Shown: positions 7,776 through 17,022, numbered from the stretch's first letter. The stretch is DNA of 45,647 nucleotides from Ruminococcus sp. (GCA_017481395.1 JAFUPE010000071.1:1-45647); one strand, 5' to 3'. Notes: generated from the sequence alone by a model not told the origin. Numbers and translations are program-made.

Positions 7776-8423
7776 ATGAAGTATTGTACAAAATGCGGCA
7801 AAGAACTTGTGGAGAACGCAAGATTTTGCAACGCCTGCGGTGCTCCTGTTGAGCTTGCCCCTACCACGGATGAAAACCCATATGCAACCGAGGCCCCCGT
7901 TTACAAAACTCAGCCTGTAAATGTTAAAACAGAGGCTCCTAAATCAGACGAAGAGTTAAGAGCCGAGGAACAGGCATTACTTGACAAGTTTAGTTTAGGC
8001 TTAAAACACGAAAGGCTTGCCTGGAAAATTACAGGTGTAGTTTGGGTTGCTATATCAGCTTTCTACTCATTTTTCGGCTTAGTATTAAGCTTGCTTATGG
8101 GTGCAGCTATAGCAGCCGAGGGCGGCGAGTTTTTGGCTTTCATACCTGTAGCTATAATCTATACCTTTATGGGTGCTATGTTTTTACCCATTGCGATTAT
8201 CAACTTATCTATGAACAAAAAGCTCGTCAATTACCGAGCAAAGCTTTACACCGACTGTCAAGACGGTATAGGTCATTTTTCAGTAGGTTCAATTGTTTTC
8301 TGTGCATTCTTTAATGGAGTAGCACTTGTCTTTAACATTGTTTACTTTATTATTGCAAAAAATAATACCGCTGTTATTGAGCGTATCAAAGCTCGTCAGA
8401 ACGAATATAATTCACAGCAGTAA
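7776..8423 (+). CDS. Zinc-ribbon membrane protein
   Basis: A 215-residue protein with an N-terminal zinc ribbon (Cys4, Cys7, Cys18, Cys21 in YCTKCGKEL and RFCNACG), a low-complexity linker to about residue 70, the block FSLGLKHERLAWKI, and about four transmembrane segments. ATG 7776 has AGGAGG nine bases upstream; an earlier in-frame ATG at 7698 lies in the structured leader and is rejected. The next gene is a paralog of the membrane part. Function unknown; the layout suggests a membrane protein with a cytosolic zinc-binding head. Confidence 0.82.
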   Translation: MKYCTKCGKELVENARFCNACGAPVELAPTTDENPYATEAPVYKTQPVNVKTEAPKSDEELRAEEQALLDKFSLGLKHERLAWKITGVVWVAISAFYSFFGLVLSLLMGAAIAAEGGEFLAFIPVAIIYTFMGAMFLPIAIINLSMNKKLVNYRAKLYTDCQDGIGHFSVGSIVFCAFFNGVALVFNIVYFIIAKNNTAVIERIKARQNEYNSQQ

Positions 8424-8471
8424 TATTTTTACATATTTCATTTTTTATTAAATTTTGGAGGTATATTTAAA

Positions 8472-9047
8472 ATGAACACAAAAGAAAATGCATTGGCAAG
8501 ACTTTCTACAGGTCTTAAGCACGAACGACTCGCTTACAAAATCTATGGTATTGTAGCACTTGTACTTGCAGTTATCATTATGGTTTGCGGCGTTGTTTCA
8601 GCAATTGCAGGAGCTTACCTGACAGCTAACGAAACATACACAGGCGAGCTTAGCTTCAACAGCAGTATTGACATTGCTGATGATGGTGCAAGCGTTCATA
8701 TCGGTGATGGCAGAATTGAAATCAACGATGACAACGCAAGCGTTTACATTGACGGCAACGAGATTGAATTCACCGAAGATGACATAGCTATCCTTGCAGG
8801 TGCAGGCGTAATTGCTTTCAGTGCTTTTTACATCACATTCGGCATTATACTTCTTGCTGTAGCTATTGTAAATCTTGTAATGGCTTCGAAGGTTGGCAAA
8901 TATCGTTTAAATCCCGAGCTTACCGCAAAGCACGCGGGCTCTGTTGGCTCAATTGTTGTAGCCGCACTTTTCAACGAGATTGCTCTTATCTTTGTAATCA
9001 TCAACTTTGTTTACGCTAAGAGAAACAGAGCTATTCTTGAAGCTTAA
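8472..9047 (+). CDS. Membrane protein, paralog of the upstream zinc-ribbon protein
   Basis: A 191-residue protein beginning with the block ARLSTGLKHERLAYKI, which repeats the juxtamembrane block of the preceding protein, and ending in the same arrangement of GSVGSIVVAALFNEIALIF and a last helix. It lacks the zinc ribbon. Between the first and second membrane segments it has an acidic insertion of about 60 residues with a tandem pair DDGASVHIGDGRIEI / DDNASVYIDGNEIEF, probably a small beta structure on the outer face. ATG 8472 follows TTGGAGG. Both genes appear to share one transcript. Confidence 0.78.
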   Translation: MNTKENALARLSTGLKHERLAYKIYGIVALVLAVIIMVCGVVSAIAGAYLTANETYTGELSFNSSIDIADDGASVHIGDGRIEINDDNASVYIDGNEIEFTEDDIAILAGAGVIAFSAFYITFGIILLAVAIVNLVMASKVGKYRLNPELTAKHAGSVGSIVVAALFNEIALIFVIINFVYAKRNRAILEA

Positions 9048-9070
9048 TCTTAAATCTTATTGACAAACTA

Positions 9071-9103
9071 AAATCCCACCGATTGATTTCGGTGGGATTT
9101 TTC
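9071..9103. terminator. Bidirectional terminator
   Basis: 12-bp stem AAATCCCACCGA (9071-9082) / TCGGTGGGATTT (9089-9100), T-rich on both strands. It serves the paralog unit on the plus strand and the degV-fakA-plsY-activase operon on the minus strand. Confidence 0.9.
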
Positions 9104-9104
9104 G

Positions 9105-12100
9105 TTATTCTTTAATCTTATTTTTAGCCTCCGTAAGCATAAGCTTAATACGGTTAAGCTGATTTACTTCGCTGGCACCGGGGTCATAGTCTACCGTTGC
9201 AATGTTTGCTTCGGGAAGAGCACTGCGTACAGCCTTAAGCACACCCTTGCCTACTATATGGTTTGGCAAACAACCGAATGGCTGAATACAAACAATATTT
9301 GGCACACCATTTTCAATAAAATGAACCATCTCGGCAGTCAAGAACCAACCCTCGCCGTACTGGTTACCGATTGAGATAAATCGGCTTGCGGTTTTTGCAA
9401 GTTCCTTCATAGGAGTAGAGGGTTCAAAACGTTTACTCTTTTTAAGTGCCTTTGTAGCAGGAAGTCGAACAAAGTTAAGCATCTTGCCAAGGGCGGTGCC
9501 GCCGATTTTAGAGCTTAGCTTGCCGCCTAAGTTCTTGTGACGAAACGCTCTGCCGTATCCGCTGTAAATAAAGAAGTCCAAGAAATCAGGCACAACAGCC
9601 TCGGCACCTTCTTCTTCAAGCCTTTCTACAAGGTTGCCGTTGGCAAGGGGCATATATTTTACCAAAATTTCGCCAACTATACCAACTCTTGGCTTTTTCT
9701 CGTCGGTTAAGGGCAGATTATCATAATCCTTAACAATTGCCTTGCAGGTCTTTATGTATGTAGATACTGAAAAATGTTTTTTCTGAATCTGCAAAGCACA
9801 CTCATCAAGCCACTTGCGTTTAAGTGCTTCGGCACTGCCCTTTTCTTTTTCGTAGGGTCTGGTGCGGTAAAGACACTTCATAATAAGGTCACCGTAAACA
9901 AGTCCTGCTCCGCCGCGTATCATCATAGGAACAGTTAGTTTAAAGCCCGGGTTAGACTCAAGCTTGCTGAGGTTAAGTGAAATTACAGGTATATGCCCTA
10001 CGCCCTCTCGCTCTAAGGCACATCGGATAAAACCGATATAGTTAGTAGCTCGGCAACATCCGCCTGTCTGAGTCATAAGTATTGCAAGCTTAGAGGTATC
10101 GTACTTACCGCTTTTAACTGCATCTAAAAGCTGACCCACCATAATAAGAGACGGATAACAGGCGTCGTTATTAACACACTTAAGTCCCATATCAACAGCT
10201 GCACGATTGTCGTTGTCGAGGATAACAAAATTGTATCCGTAGGCGTTAAAGGTAGCTTGAACAAGCTCAAAATGCATTGGTGCCATCTGCGGAGCAATAA
10301 TCGTATAACGGTCGTCACGCATTTTCTCGGTAAATACTGCACGATGGTAAGCTGTTGAAACCTCATTGTGCTTAACACCCTTAGCATCTCGCTCGTTAAT
10401 AGCCGCCATAAGAGAACGAATGCGTATTCTTGCGGCACCAAGGTTATTAACCTCGTCTATTTTCAGCACTGTGTAAAGCTTGCCTGCAGGCTCTAAAATT
10501 TCGGCAACCTGATCGGTTGTAACTGCGTCAAGACCGCAACCGAAGGAGTTAAGCTGTAAAAGTTCGGCGTCATCTCTGTGACGGACAAACTCAGCCGCAC
10601 GATAAAGGCGTGAGTGATAGCTCCACTGGTCGGTAACACGCAGAGGTCTTTCGACCTTTACATTCTCAGGGACACTGTCTTCTGTAAGCACGTTAAAGCC
10701 GTAGGATGCAATCATCTGAGGAATACCATGGTTAATTTCGGGGTCGCAGTGGTAAGGACGGCTTGCAAGCACAATCATCTTGCCACCCTCAGACTCGGTT
10801 TTCTTAATAATCTCAGCACCCTTTTTGCGAATATCTGCCTTTGCACTCATAAGTTCCTGCCAAGCCTTGGCAGAGGCTTTTTTAGTTTCGCTCTTTTTTA
10901 TACCGAAGTTCTCGGCAAAAACCTGTGCAACTCGGTCAGTTAAGGTTTTTTCGTCTGAAAAAGCCACAAATGGATGAATAAGCTGTGCTTTGCCCGAGGT
11001 TATATTCTCTACGTTATTGTTAATATTTTCGGGAGTACCGATAACAATAGGGCAGTTATATTTATTTTTGGCACCCTCTTCGGGTCGCTCGAAGTATACA
11101 CTGGGATAGAAAATTCTGTCACAGCCGTTCTTTATAAGCCATTCAATATGACCATGGGCAAGCTTTGCAGGGTAACAAAGACTTTCAGATGGGATTGACT
11201 CCATACCCATTTCGTAAATCTCACGGCTTGAATAGGGTGACAGCACAACCTTAAAACCAAGCTCTTTAAAAAGTCTTGCCCAATATGGGAAGTTCTCGTA
11301 GATATTAAGAACTCTGGGTATACCTATGACACCTCTTTTTGCCTTTTCTTCGTTAAGAGGCTCAAGGGCGAAAATCCTATCCTTTTTATACTCGGTCATA
11401 TCAAAGCCTTTTTTAGCATTTGAAGAGCCGCCCAAAGGACGTTCGCAACGGTTACCCGAAATGTGACGTTCTTTGCCTCTGAAGGTATTAACCGTCAGCA
11501 TGCAGTTATTAGGGCATTTGCCGCAACGGATAGCTGTGGTCGTATATTTTAAGTCCTCAATTTCATCAAAGCTTATAATTGTGCTTTCACCTGCACTTCG
11601 CTCTTTTGCAATAAGAGCCGCACCAAAAGCACCCATAAGTCCAGAAATATCGGGGCAAAGTGCATTCTTTCCCGTAAGCTTTTCAAACGCTCTGAGCACC
11701 GCCTCTGAGCAAAAAGTACCGCCCTGCACCATAATATGCTCGCCTAAATCGTTGGCACTCGAAAGCTTAATAACCTTAAAGAGAGCATTCTTAACAACGC
11801 TGTAGGCAAGTCCTGCAGATATGTCGTCTAAGGTTGCACCCTCTTTCTGGGCTTGCTTAACGTTAGAATTCATAAAAACTGTACACCTTGTACCTAAATC
11901 CAGAGGATGCGGTGCAAAAAGTGCAGATTTTGAAAATTCAGGGGCAGTTTTACCCATAGAAACAGCAAAATTTTCGAGAAACGAACCGCAACCCGACGAG
12001 CAAGCCTCGTTTAAAAGCACGCTGTCGACAGAGCCGTTCTTAATCTTTATAAACTTCATATCCTGACCGCCAATGTCGAGCATACACTCAACATCCTTGT

Positions 12101-13334
12101 CAAAAAATCTGGCGGCAGTGTAGTGTGCAATGGTCTCGACCTCGCCGAAATCAAGCTTAAACGCGGCTTTAAGAAGGCTTTCGCCGTAGCCTGTTGAGCA
12201 GGCACCCTTAATCACTGCAGAGTCAGGAAAGCTTTTAGAAAGCTCCTTCATTGCTTTTTTTGCTGTATTTATGGGAGAAGTGTTGTTGCTTGAATAAAAG
12301 TCCCACAAAAGCTCGCCATTTTCGCCCACAAGTGCAAGCTTGGTGGTAGTTGAGCCTGCATCGATTCCAAGATAACATCCGCCCTTGTATGTACTTAAAT
12401 CACCGCGTTTAATCTTGTTTTTAGCGTGTCGGCTTGCAAATTCGCTATACTCTTCCTCGTTTTCAAACAAAGGCTCAAGACGCTTTAATTCAAAGCTCAT
12501 CTCCCCCGCATTTTCCAAATCACAAATGATTTGCGAAATTACCTTTTCCTCGCTGTCCTCAGACAAAAATGCCGTACCTATTGCAGGAAAAAGGTGGGAA
12601 TTTTCGGGGTCAACGGTGGTTTTATCAGTAAGCTTTAAGGTACGCACGAACGCCGCCTTAAGCTCGGTTAAAAAGTGCAAGGGGCCGCCTAAAAACGCAA
12701 CCGTACCTCTAATAGGCTTACCGCAGGCAAGACCTGAAATAGTCTGATTTACAACAGCCTGAAAAATCGACGCCGCCAAATCCTCTTTGGTAGCACCGTC
12801 GTTAATTAAGGGCTGAATATCGCTTTTGGCAAAAACGCCGCACCTTGCCGCAATGGGATAAATCTGGCTATAGCCTTTGGCATACTCGTTCAGTCCCGTT
12901 GCATCAGTCTGCAAAAGTGCCGCCATCTGGTCTATAAAGGAGCCTGTGCCGCCAGCACAAACACCGTTCATTCGCTCCTCCAAGCCGCCTGTAAAGTAGA
13001 TTATCTTTGCATCCTCGCCGCCAAGCTCAATGGCGACGTCAGTCTGAGGAGCAAGACGTTTTACTGCCTCGGCTTCTGCCACAACCTCCTGCACAAAGCC
13101 TATACTCATAAGCTTCGAAAGATTAAGGCTTCCGCTGCCTGTTACCTTAAGCTTAAGACTAATGTCGCCAAGCTGGTTTTTTGCTTCAATAAGCAAATCT
13201 TTAAATGTATCTCTGATATTAGCAAAATGGCGCATATACCGTCCGAACACCATGTTGCCGTTCTCGTCAAGAACAGAAAGCTTAACGGTGGTGGAGCCGA
13301 TATCTGCGCCTGCTAAGTAAGTTTTTATACTCAC
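9105..13334 (-). CDS. Giant acyl-CoA dehydratase activase-related protein
   Basis: A 1409-residue cytoplasmic protein built from tandem BadF/BcrA-type ATPase domains and a dehydratase-like part. Domain 1 (about 1-265) has AGADIGSTTVKLS and Cys126/Cys165 in GVCAGGTGSF and ARCGVFAKSD; domain 2 (about 318-575) has GIDAGSTTTKLA and Cys445/Cys449/Cys484. These Cys positions match the Fe-S ligands of 2-hydroxyglutaryl-CoA dehydratase activators. A third Cys set (604, 607, 611, 630) precedes a DUF2229 region (about 668-890) and a C-terminal dehydratase-subunit-like region. The start is GTG, overlapping the plsY stop as GTGA. The substrate of this large family is unknown; two activase units in one chain could mimic the activator dimer. 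Confidence 0.88.
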   Translation of the reverse strand: MSIKTYLAGADIGSTTVKLSVLDENGNMVFGRYMRHFANIRDTFKDLLIEAKNQLGDISLKLKVTGSGSLNLSKLMSIGFVQEVVAEAEAVKRLAPQTDVAIELGGEDAKIIYFTGGLEERMNGVCAGGTGSFIDQMAALLQTDATGLNEYAKGYSQIYPIAARCGVFAKSDIQPLINDGATKEDLAASIFQAVVNQTISGLACGKPIRGTVAFLGGPLHFLTELKAAFVRTLKLTDKTTVDPENSHLFPAIGTAFLSEDSEEKVISQIICDLENAGEMSFELKRLEPLFENEEEYSEFASRHAKNKIKRGDLSTYKGGCYLGIDAGSTTTKLALVGENGELLWDFYSSNNTSPINTAKKAMKELSKSFPDSAVIKGACSTGYGESLLKAAFKLDFGEVETIAHYTAARFFDKDVECMLDIGGQDMKFIKIKNGSVDSVLLNEACSSGCGSFLENFAVSMGKTAPEFSKSALFAPHPLDLGTRCTVFMNSNVKQAQKEGATLDDISAGLAYSVVKNALFKVIKLSSANDLGEHIMVQGGTFCSEAVLRAFEKLTGKNALCPDISGLMGAFGAALIAKERSAGESTIISFDEIEDLKYTTTAIRCGKCPNNCMLTVNTFRGKERHISGNRCERPLGGSSNAKKGFDMTEYKKDRIFALEPLNEEKAKRGVIGIPRVLNIYENFPYWARLFKELGFKVVLSPYSSREIYEMGMESIPSESLCYPAKLAHGHIEWLIKNGCDRIFYPSVYFERPEEGAKNKYNCPIVIGTPENINNNVENITSGKAQLIHPFVAFSDEKTLTDRVAQVFAENFGIKKSETKKASAKAWQELMSAKADIRKKGAEIIKKTESEGGKMIVLASRPYHCDPEINHGIPQMIASYGFNVLTEDSVPENVKVERPLRVTDQWSYHSRLYRAAEFVRHRDDAELLQLNSFGCGLDAVTTDQVAEILEPAGKLYTVLKIDEVNNLGAARIRIRSLMAAINERDAKGVKHNEVSTAYHRAVFTEKMRDDRYTIIAPQMAPMHFELVQATFNAYGYNFVILDNDNRAAVDMGLKCVNNDACYPSLIMVGQLLDAVKSGKYDTSKLAILMTQTGGCCRATNYIGFIRCALEREGVGHIPVISLNLSKLESNPGFKLTVPMMIRGGAGLVYGDLIMKCLYRTRPYEKEKGSAEALKRKWLDECALQIQKKHFSVSTYIKTCKAIVKDYDNLPLTDEKKPRVGIVGEILVKYMPLANGNLVERLEEEGAEAVVPDFLDFFIYSGYGRAFRHKNLGGKLSSKIGGTALGKMLNFVRLPATKALKKSKRFEPSTPMKELAKTASRFISIGNQYGEGWFLTAEMVHFIENGVPNIVCIQPFGCLPNHIVGKGVLKAVRSALPEANIATVDYDPGASEVNQLNRIKLMLTEAKNKIKE

Positions 13335-13981
13335 TTTGATTCCTCTTTTGTCTTTTTATCCATACCGAAGAAATATGTTTTTCTTTCGGTTTTATTTATA
13401 AGTCTCTTAATGTTTTCTCTGTGGGAAATAAATACAACCACCGCCAAAGCTATAGCAATCAGGTAAGCTGCTACATCATCATTATGAAAAACAACAAACA
13501 TAATTGCATAGCTGAGAGTTGCACATAAGGAGCCAAGAGAAACATATTTTGAAATAAGTGTTACCGCAAAGAGCATTGCCAAGGCAACAAGTAAAATTAA
13601 AGGGTCTGCCATAAAAATTGTAGTCATACCGCAGATAAAACCCTTACCGCCCTTAAATCCGTAATATATGGGGAAAATGTGACCAAGCTGTGCAAACAGC
13701 CCGCACAAAAGTGCCCCTGCTATATAAGAGTTTTCGGTAAAGTGATTAACTACAAAGCCACCTACACCACAGGCTACAATCGTCTTTACAATATCTACAA
13801 TACAAACAATCGCGGCACTTTTTGCTCCATATACACGCTTAACGTTGGTAAAGCCTGCGTTGCCCGAGCCGCTTTCCCTTATATCTGCATTATTTAAAAG
13901 CTGAGTTACCATAATACCGCCGTTAAGACTTCCTAACAGGTAAGCAACAACTGCACAGGCAATACTAATCAACCACTGCAT
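13331..13981 (-). CDS. plsY: PlsY, acyl-phosphate:glycerol-3-phosphate acyltransferase
   Basis: A 216-residue inner-membrane enzyme that moves the acyl group from acyl-phosphate to glycerol-3-phosphate, the first step of phospholipid synthesis. It shows the PlsY motifs YLLGSLNGG, SGNAGFTNVKR and YYGFKGGKGF, with about five to six transmembrane segments. ATG 13981 has GGAAGTGG upstream. It follows fakA by 12 bases and overlaps the activase gene by 4 bases. The acyl-phosphate that it uses can be made by the FakA/FakB pair encoded directly upstream. Confidence 0.95.
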   Translation of the reverse strand: MQWLISIACAVVAYLLGSLNGGIMVTQLLNNADIRESGSGNAGFTNVKRVYGAKSAAIVCIVDIVKTIVACGVGGFVVNHFTENSYIAGALLCGLFAQLGHIFPIYYGFKGGKGFICGMTTIFMADPLILLVALAMLFAVTLISKYVSLGSLCATLSYAIMFVVFHNDDVAAYLIAIALAVVVFISHRENIKRLINKTERKTYFFGMDKKTKEESK

Positions 13982-13993
13982 AAATCCACTTCC

Positions 13994-15655
13994 TTATTCA
14001 ACAGCAAAAATAAAGCTGTAAATATCCTGACCGCCGTCAACCTCGTAAAATTCTACCATAGGATAGTTTTTAGCGGCATAATCATGAACTGCTGTAAGTT
14101 CCTCAGCTGTTGCATCCTTACCTGCAATGGCAATAATAACCTCTTTACCTGTTTTATCAATTGCATCAAGAAGCTTTGTAGCGGCACTTACCTTGTCCTT
14201 TTCTACAGACAGGATAGTCTTTTTAGAAAAGCCCAGCCAATCGTCAGTCTTAATATCAAATCCGTCTTGACTTGTGTCGCGGACTGCGTAAGTAACAAGA
14301 CCGGTAGTAACACCTGAAATTGCCATATTAAGGTCATCAACGATAACGTTGATATCCTCACTTGTTAAATCAAGCATAGTTAATGCTGCATATCCCTCGG
14401 CTATGGTGGTACTTTCTACTACAACAACCTCAGAGTTTTTATAAAGCTCGCCTGCCTGCTTTGCGGCAAGCACAATGTTTGAGTTATTGGGAAGCACAAT
14501 AATTGTTTCGGCGTTAACTGCATCGAAAGCCTTGATAAAATCCTCTGAAGAGGGATTCATAGTCTGCTGACCGTCAACAATAGCATCAGCACCTAAAGAG
14601 GTAAACATTTCCTTAATACCGTCACCGCTTGCAACAGCTACAACACCGAACTTTTTGCGTTCGTTTGATACAACCTCTTTACGTTCAAAGCGGTTTTCGA
14701 CGGTTGTTTCGCTATGCTGAATTGACATATTCTCGATTTTAACCGTAATAAACTCGCCAAAGGTAAGGCAATAAGCCAAAACCTTGTCGGGAGTAAAGGT
14801 GTGCACGTGAAGCTTTACCTTTGTGCCTGTTTTAAAAGCAACGATAGAGTCGCCGCCGATACTCTCGAGATATTCTATAAGAGCATCAACAGTAAAGGCG
14901 TCTACGTCAGTTTTCTCGCTTCTTAACTGAACAAGAGCCTCGGTGCAATAACCAAATTCCATTTCTGTATTTTCGTCAAAGTTGCCTGTAACCGCCTCGG
15001 CAGAAACAGTTGTAACAACCTTATCCGAAGTTATTTCCTCACCTTTAAGCGCTTTATACATACCCTCAATAATGAAAGAGAAGCCTGCACCGCCGCTGTC
15101 AATAACGCCTGCCTCTTTCAAAACAGGCAAAAGCTCGGGAGTACGGTCCAAGGAAAGGTACATTTCTTTAATATAAGCTTTAAAAAACTGCTCAAGGGTG
15201 CTGTCCTCGGTAATTTTTGAGGCGGCAACGTCAGTTGCCTCACGCATAACCGTAAGGATTGTGCCCTCGGTAGGAGTAATAACAGAGGAGTAAGCCTGCT
15301 TAACGCCTGCTCTGAAAGCCTCGGCTACAGCCTTTACGTCAGCAGTCTCGACATCCTTCATACCAAGGTTAATACCCTCGAAAAACTGAGAAAGAATAAC
15401 ACCTGAGTTGCCTCTTGCAGAAAGGAGCATACCCTCAGCAACCTTAGAGCAAACCTCGCTTACAGGCACATCGCCCTCGGCACTTGCTACTGAAGCACCG
15501 CCCTCGATAGTACGGCACATATTATCGCCTGTGTCACCGTCGGGAATAGGAAAAACATTAAGGTCATTTACTGTCTGTGCGTTATTTCTAAGGTTTGCGG
15601 CACCATTTTGCACCATCTGTGCAAACATTTCGCCTGTAAGGTTCTGTGTACCCAT
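13994..15655 (-). CDS. fakA: FakA-like fatty acid kinase (DAK2 domain)
   Basis: A 553-residue protein of the YloV/FakA family, the ATP-binding subunit that phosphorylates a fatty acid held by a DegV/FakB protein. The N-terminal DAK2 kinase domain has NDLNVFPIPDGDTGDNM, with the Asp residues that bind Mg-ATP, and GNSGVILSQFFEG; a middle domain and a C-terminal DegV-like FakA domain follow. I chose the ATG at 15655 because GGAGG lies six bases before it; an ATG eight codons back would put the ribosome site inside the gene. It sits 30 bases after the degV gene, strongly supporting a FakAB pair. Confidence 0.92.
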   Translation of the reverse strand: MGTQNLTGEMFAQMVQNGAANLRNNAQTVNDLNVFPIPDGDTGDNMCRTIEGGASVASAEGDVPVSEVCSKVAEGMLLSARGNSGVILSQFFEGINLGMKDVETADVKAVAEAFRAGVKQAYSSVITPTEGTILTVMREATDVAASKITEDSTLEQFFKAYIKEMYLSLDRTPELLPVLKEAGVIDSGGAGFSFIIEGMYKALKGEEITSDKVVTTVSAEAVTGNFDENTEMEFGYCTEALVQLRSEKTDVDAFTVDALIEYLESIGGDSIVAFKTGTKVKLHVHTFTPDKVLAYCLTFGEFITVKIENMSIQHSETTVENRFERKEVVSNERKKFGVVAVASGDGIKEMFTSLGADAIVDGQQTMNPSSEDFIKAFDAVNAETIIVLPNNSNIVLAAKQAGELYKNSEVVVVESTTIAEGYAALTMLDLTSEDINVIVDDLNMAISGVTTGLVTYAVRDTSQDGFDIKTDDWLGFSKKTILSVEKDKVSAATKLLDAIDKTGKEVIIAIAGKDATAEELTAVHDYAAKNYPMVEFYEVDGGQDIYSFIFAVE

Positions 15656-15685
15656 ACTCATCCTCCAAAAAATCAAAAAATCTTA

Positions 15686-16573
15686 TCAGCCTTCAAGCTC
15701 AACCTTTTTACCCCAGCCGTAAACAACTACAGCACCGGGTCCGATAGATGCACCAATAATAGGTCCGATATAGTTAACGGTGATTTCATCTGTACCGATA
15801 ACTTCCTTAACCTTGTTTACAAGGTAGTCAACCTCTTCCTGAGGACAATCTGCGTGACCTACAAACACACGGCGGTCTTCTTCTCCCTGCATAGCATCTG
15901 CAAGTAAGTTTACAATCTCATCCATAGAAGCAAGTCTGCCCTTAACTTTTTTAATAGCTGTATTCTGACCGTTGATGTCAGAAATAATAATAGGCTTAAC
16001 ACCGAAGAGATTGCCAAAAAATGCAGAAGAAGCCTTAACACGACCTGCACGCTTGAGGTAATCAAGAGTGTTAACAGTAGCAAACTGGTTCATTCTGAGC
16101 TTATTTTCTTCAATGTAAGCAACAGTCTCGTCAAGAGTCTTGCCCTCGGCAATAAGCTCTGCAGCCTTAACTGCAATAAAGCCCTCGCCCATACATGACA
16201 TCTTGGGGTCGATGCAAACGATTTTTGCCTCAGGATATTTTGCCATAACATCCTTAGCAACCATAATACCTGTGTTAACAGAGCCTGAAAGCACGCCTGA
16301 GCAAGCAATGTAGATAACGTCATAGCCGTCCTCGGCAAGCTTAGTGAACTTCTCGGTAAACTCCTGAGCAGGAACCTGAGTAGTGGTTACTCTTTCGCCG
16401 CCACGCATAATATCGTAAAGCTCCTTAGCAGAGTAATACTCCCAGTCAAGAGAAGCAGGTGTCTCTTTCTCATTATGCACGGTATTCATTTTTACATACT
16501 CGATTGAGTATTTGTCTCTTAATTCTTTTGTAAGGTCTGAGCATGAATCAGTAACAATTTTAATAGGTCTCAT
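15686..16573 (-). CDS. DegV family fatty-acid-binding protein (FakB-like)
   Basis: A 295-residue cytoplasmic protein of the DegV family, which binds a fatty acid and presents it to FakA. The start IKIVTDSCSDLTKEL, the TTTQVPAQEFTEKFTKL segment, the IACSGVLSGSVNTG loop (the fatty-acid-head site in the family), and the C-terminal YIGPIIGASIGPGAVVVYGWG are all typical. ATG 16573 has AAAGGAG upstream. It is the first gene of an operon with fakA, plsY and the activase, which supports the FakB role. Which fatty acid is preferred is not predictable from the sequence. Confidence 0.92.
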   Translation of the reverse strand: MRPIKIVTDSCSDLTKELRDKYSIEYVKMNTVHNEKETPASLDWEYYSAKELYDIMRGGERVTTTQVPAQEFTEKFTKLAEDGYDVIYIACSGVLSGSVNTGIMVAKDVMAKYPEAKIVCIDPKMSCMGEGFIAVKAAELIAEGKTLDETVAYIEENKLRMNQFATVNTLDYLKRAGRVKASSAFFGNLFGVKPIIISDINGQNTAIKKVKGRLASMDEIVNLLADAMQGEEDRRVFVGHADCPQEEVDYLVNKVKEVIGTDEITVNYIGPIIGASIGPGAVVVYGWGKKVELEG

Positions 16574-16632
16574 TTTAACATTCTCCTTTAATAAATTATT
16601 TTAAAACATAAAAACAAATTTCGCATGATACT

Positions 16633-16660
16633 ATTTTAACAAATTATGAACATCAGTCAA
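16633..16660 (-). promoter_or_regulatory. Promoter of the degV-fakA-plsY-activase operon
   Basis: Minus strand: TTGACT (16660-16655), 16-base spacer, TAAAAT (16638-16633), then about 60 bases to the degV start codon. Confidence 0.7.
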
Positions 16661-16674
16661 TATTATTCATAAAC

Positions 16675-16694
16675 TTTTGGTTTATAAACCAAAA
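16675..16694. promoter_or_regulatory. 20-bp perfect palindrome upstream of the degV operon
   Basis: TTTTGGTTTATAAACCAAAA reads the same on both strands. It begins 14 bases upstream of the -35 box of the operon promoter, with an extra half-site (AAAAAACCAAAA) next to it. A position just upstream of -35 fits an activator or repressor dimer. The rest of 16695-16993 is AT-rich DNA in which I see no gene. Confidence 0.6.
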
Positions 16695-16993
16695 AACCAA
16701 AAAGAATCCGCCCTAATTTTCTCAAATACGACACAATTTTAAAGACGCTTAGTGCAATATTAACAATACCCACAAGGGATTTATTATCAACATTTTACAA
16801 CAAACAAGCTGAAAATCCTACGATTTTAAATTATGACAAAAATATTAACAATTCAATGTGAAAACTACGTGAAGGTCAACACCACATTTTGAAGAAAGTG
16901 GTAAAAAACAGATATATTTTAGGTTTTTTGACCAAAAAGCCCGCACAAATACTTTCAAGATACCTCTTATATAGAGAAAAAGAGTCAAACGCC

Positions 16994-17022
16994 TTGCCCC
17001 AAAATGCAATAACGTGTATAAT
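16994..17022 (+). promoter_or_regulatory. Promoter of the processive-type glycosyltransferase gene
   Basis: TTGCCC (16994-16999), 17-base spacer, TATAAT (17017-17022). The predicted start near 17029 lies just before an in-frame ATG at 17039, but the good ribosome site lies further on. Confidence 0.75.

Noticed and set aside
10124..12747. Open frames on both strands within the activase gene
   Set aside because: They are shadow frames of a strongly conserved long gene and have no ribosome sites or family motifs.
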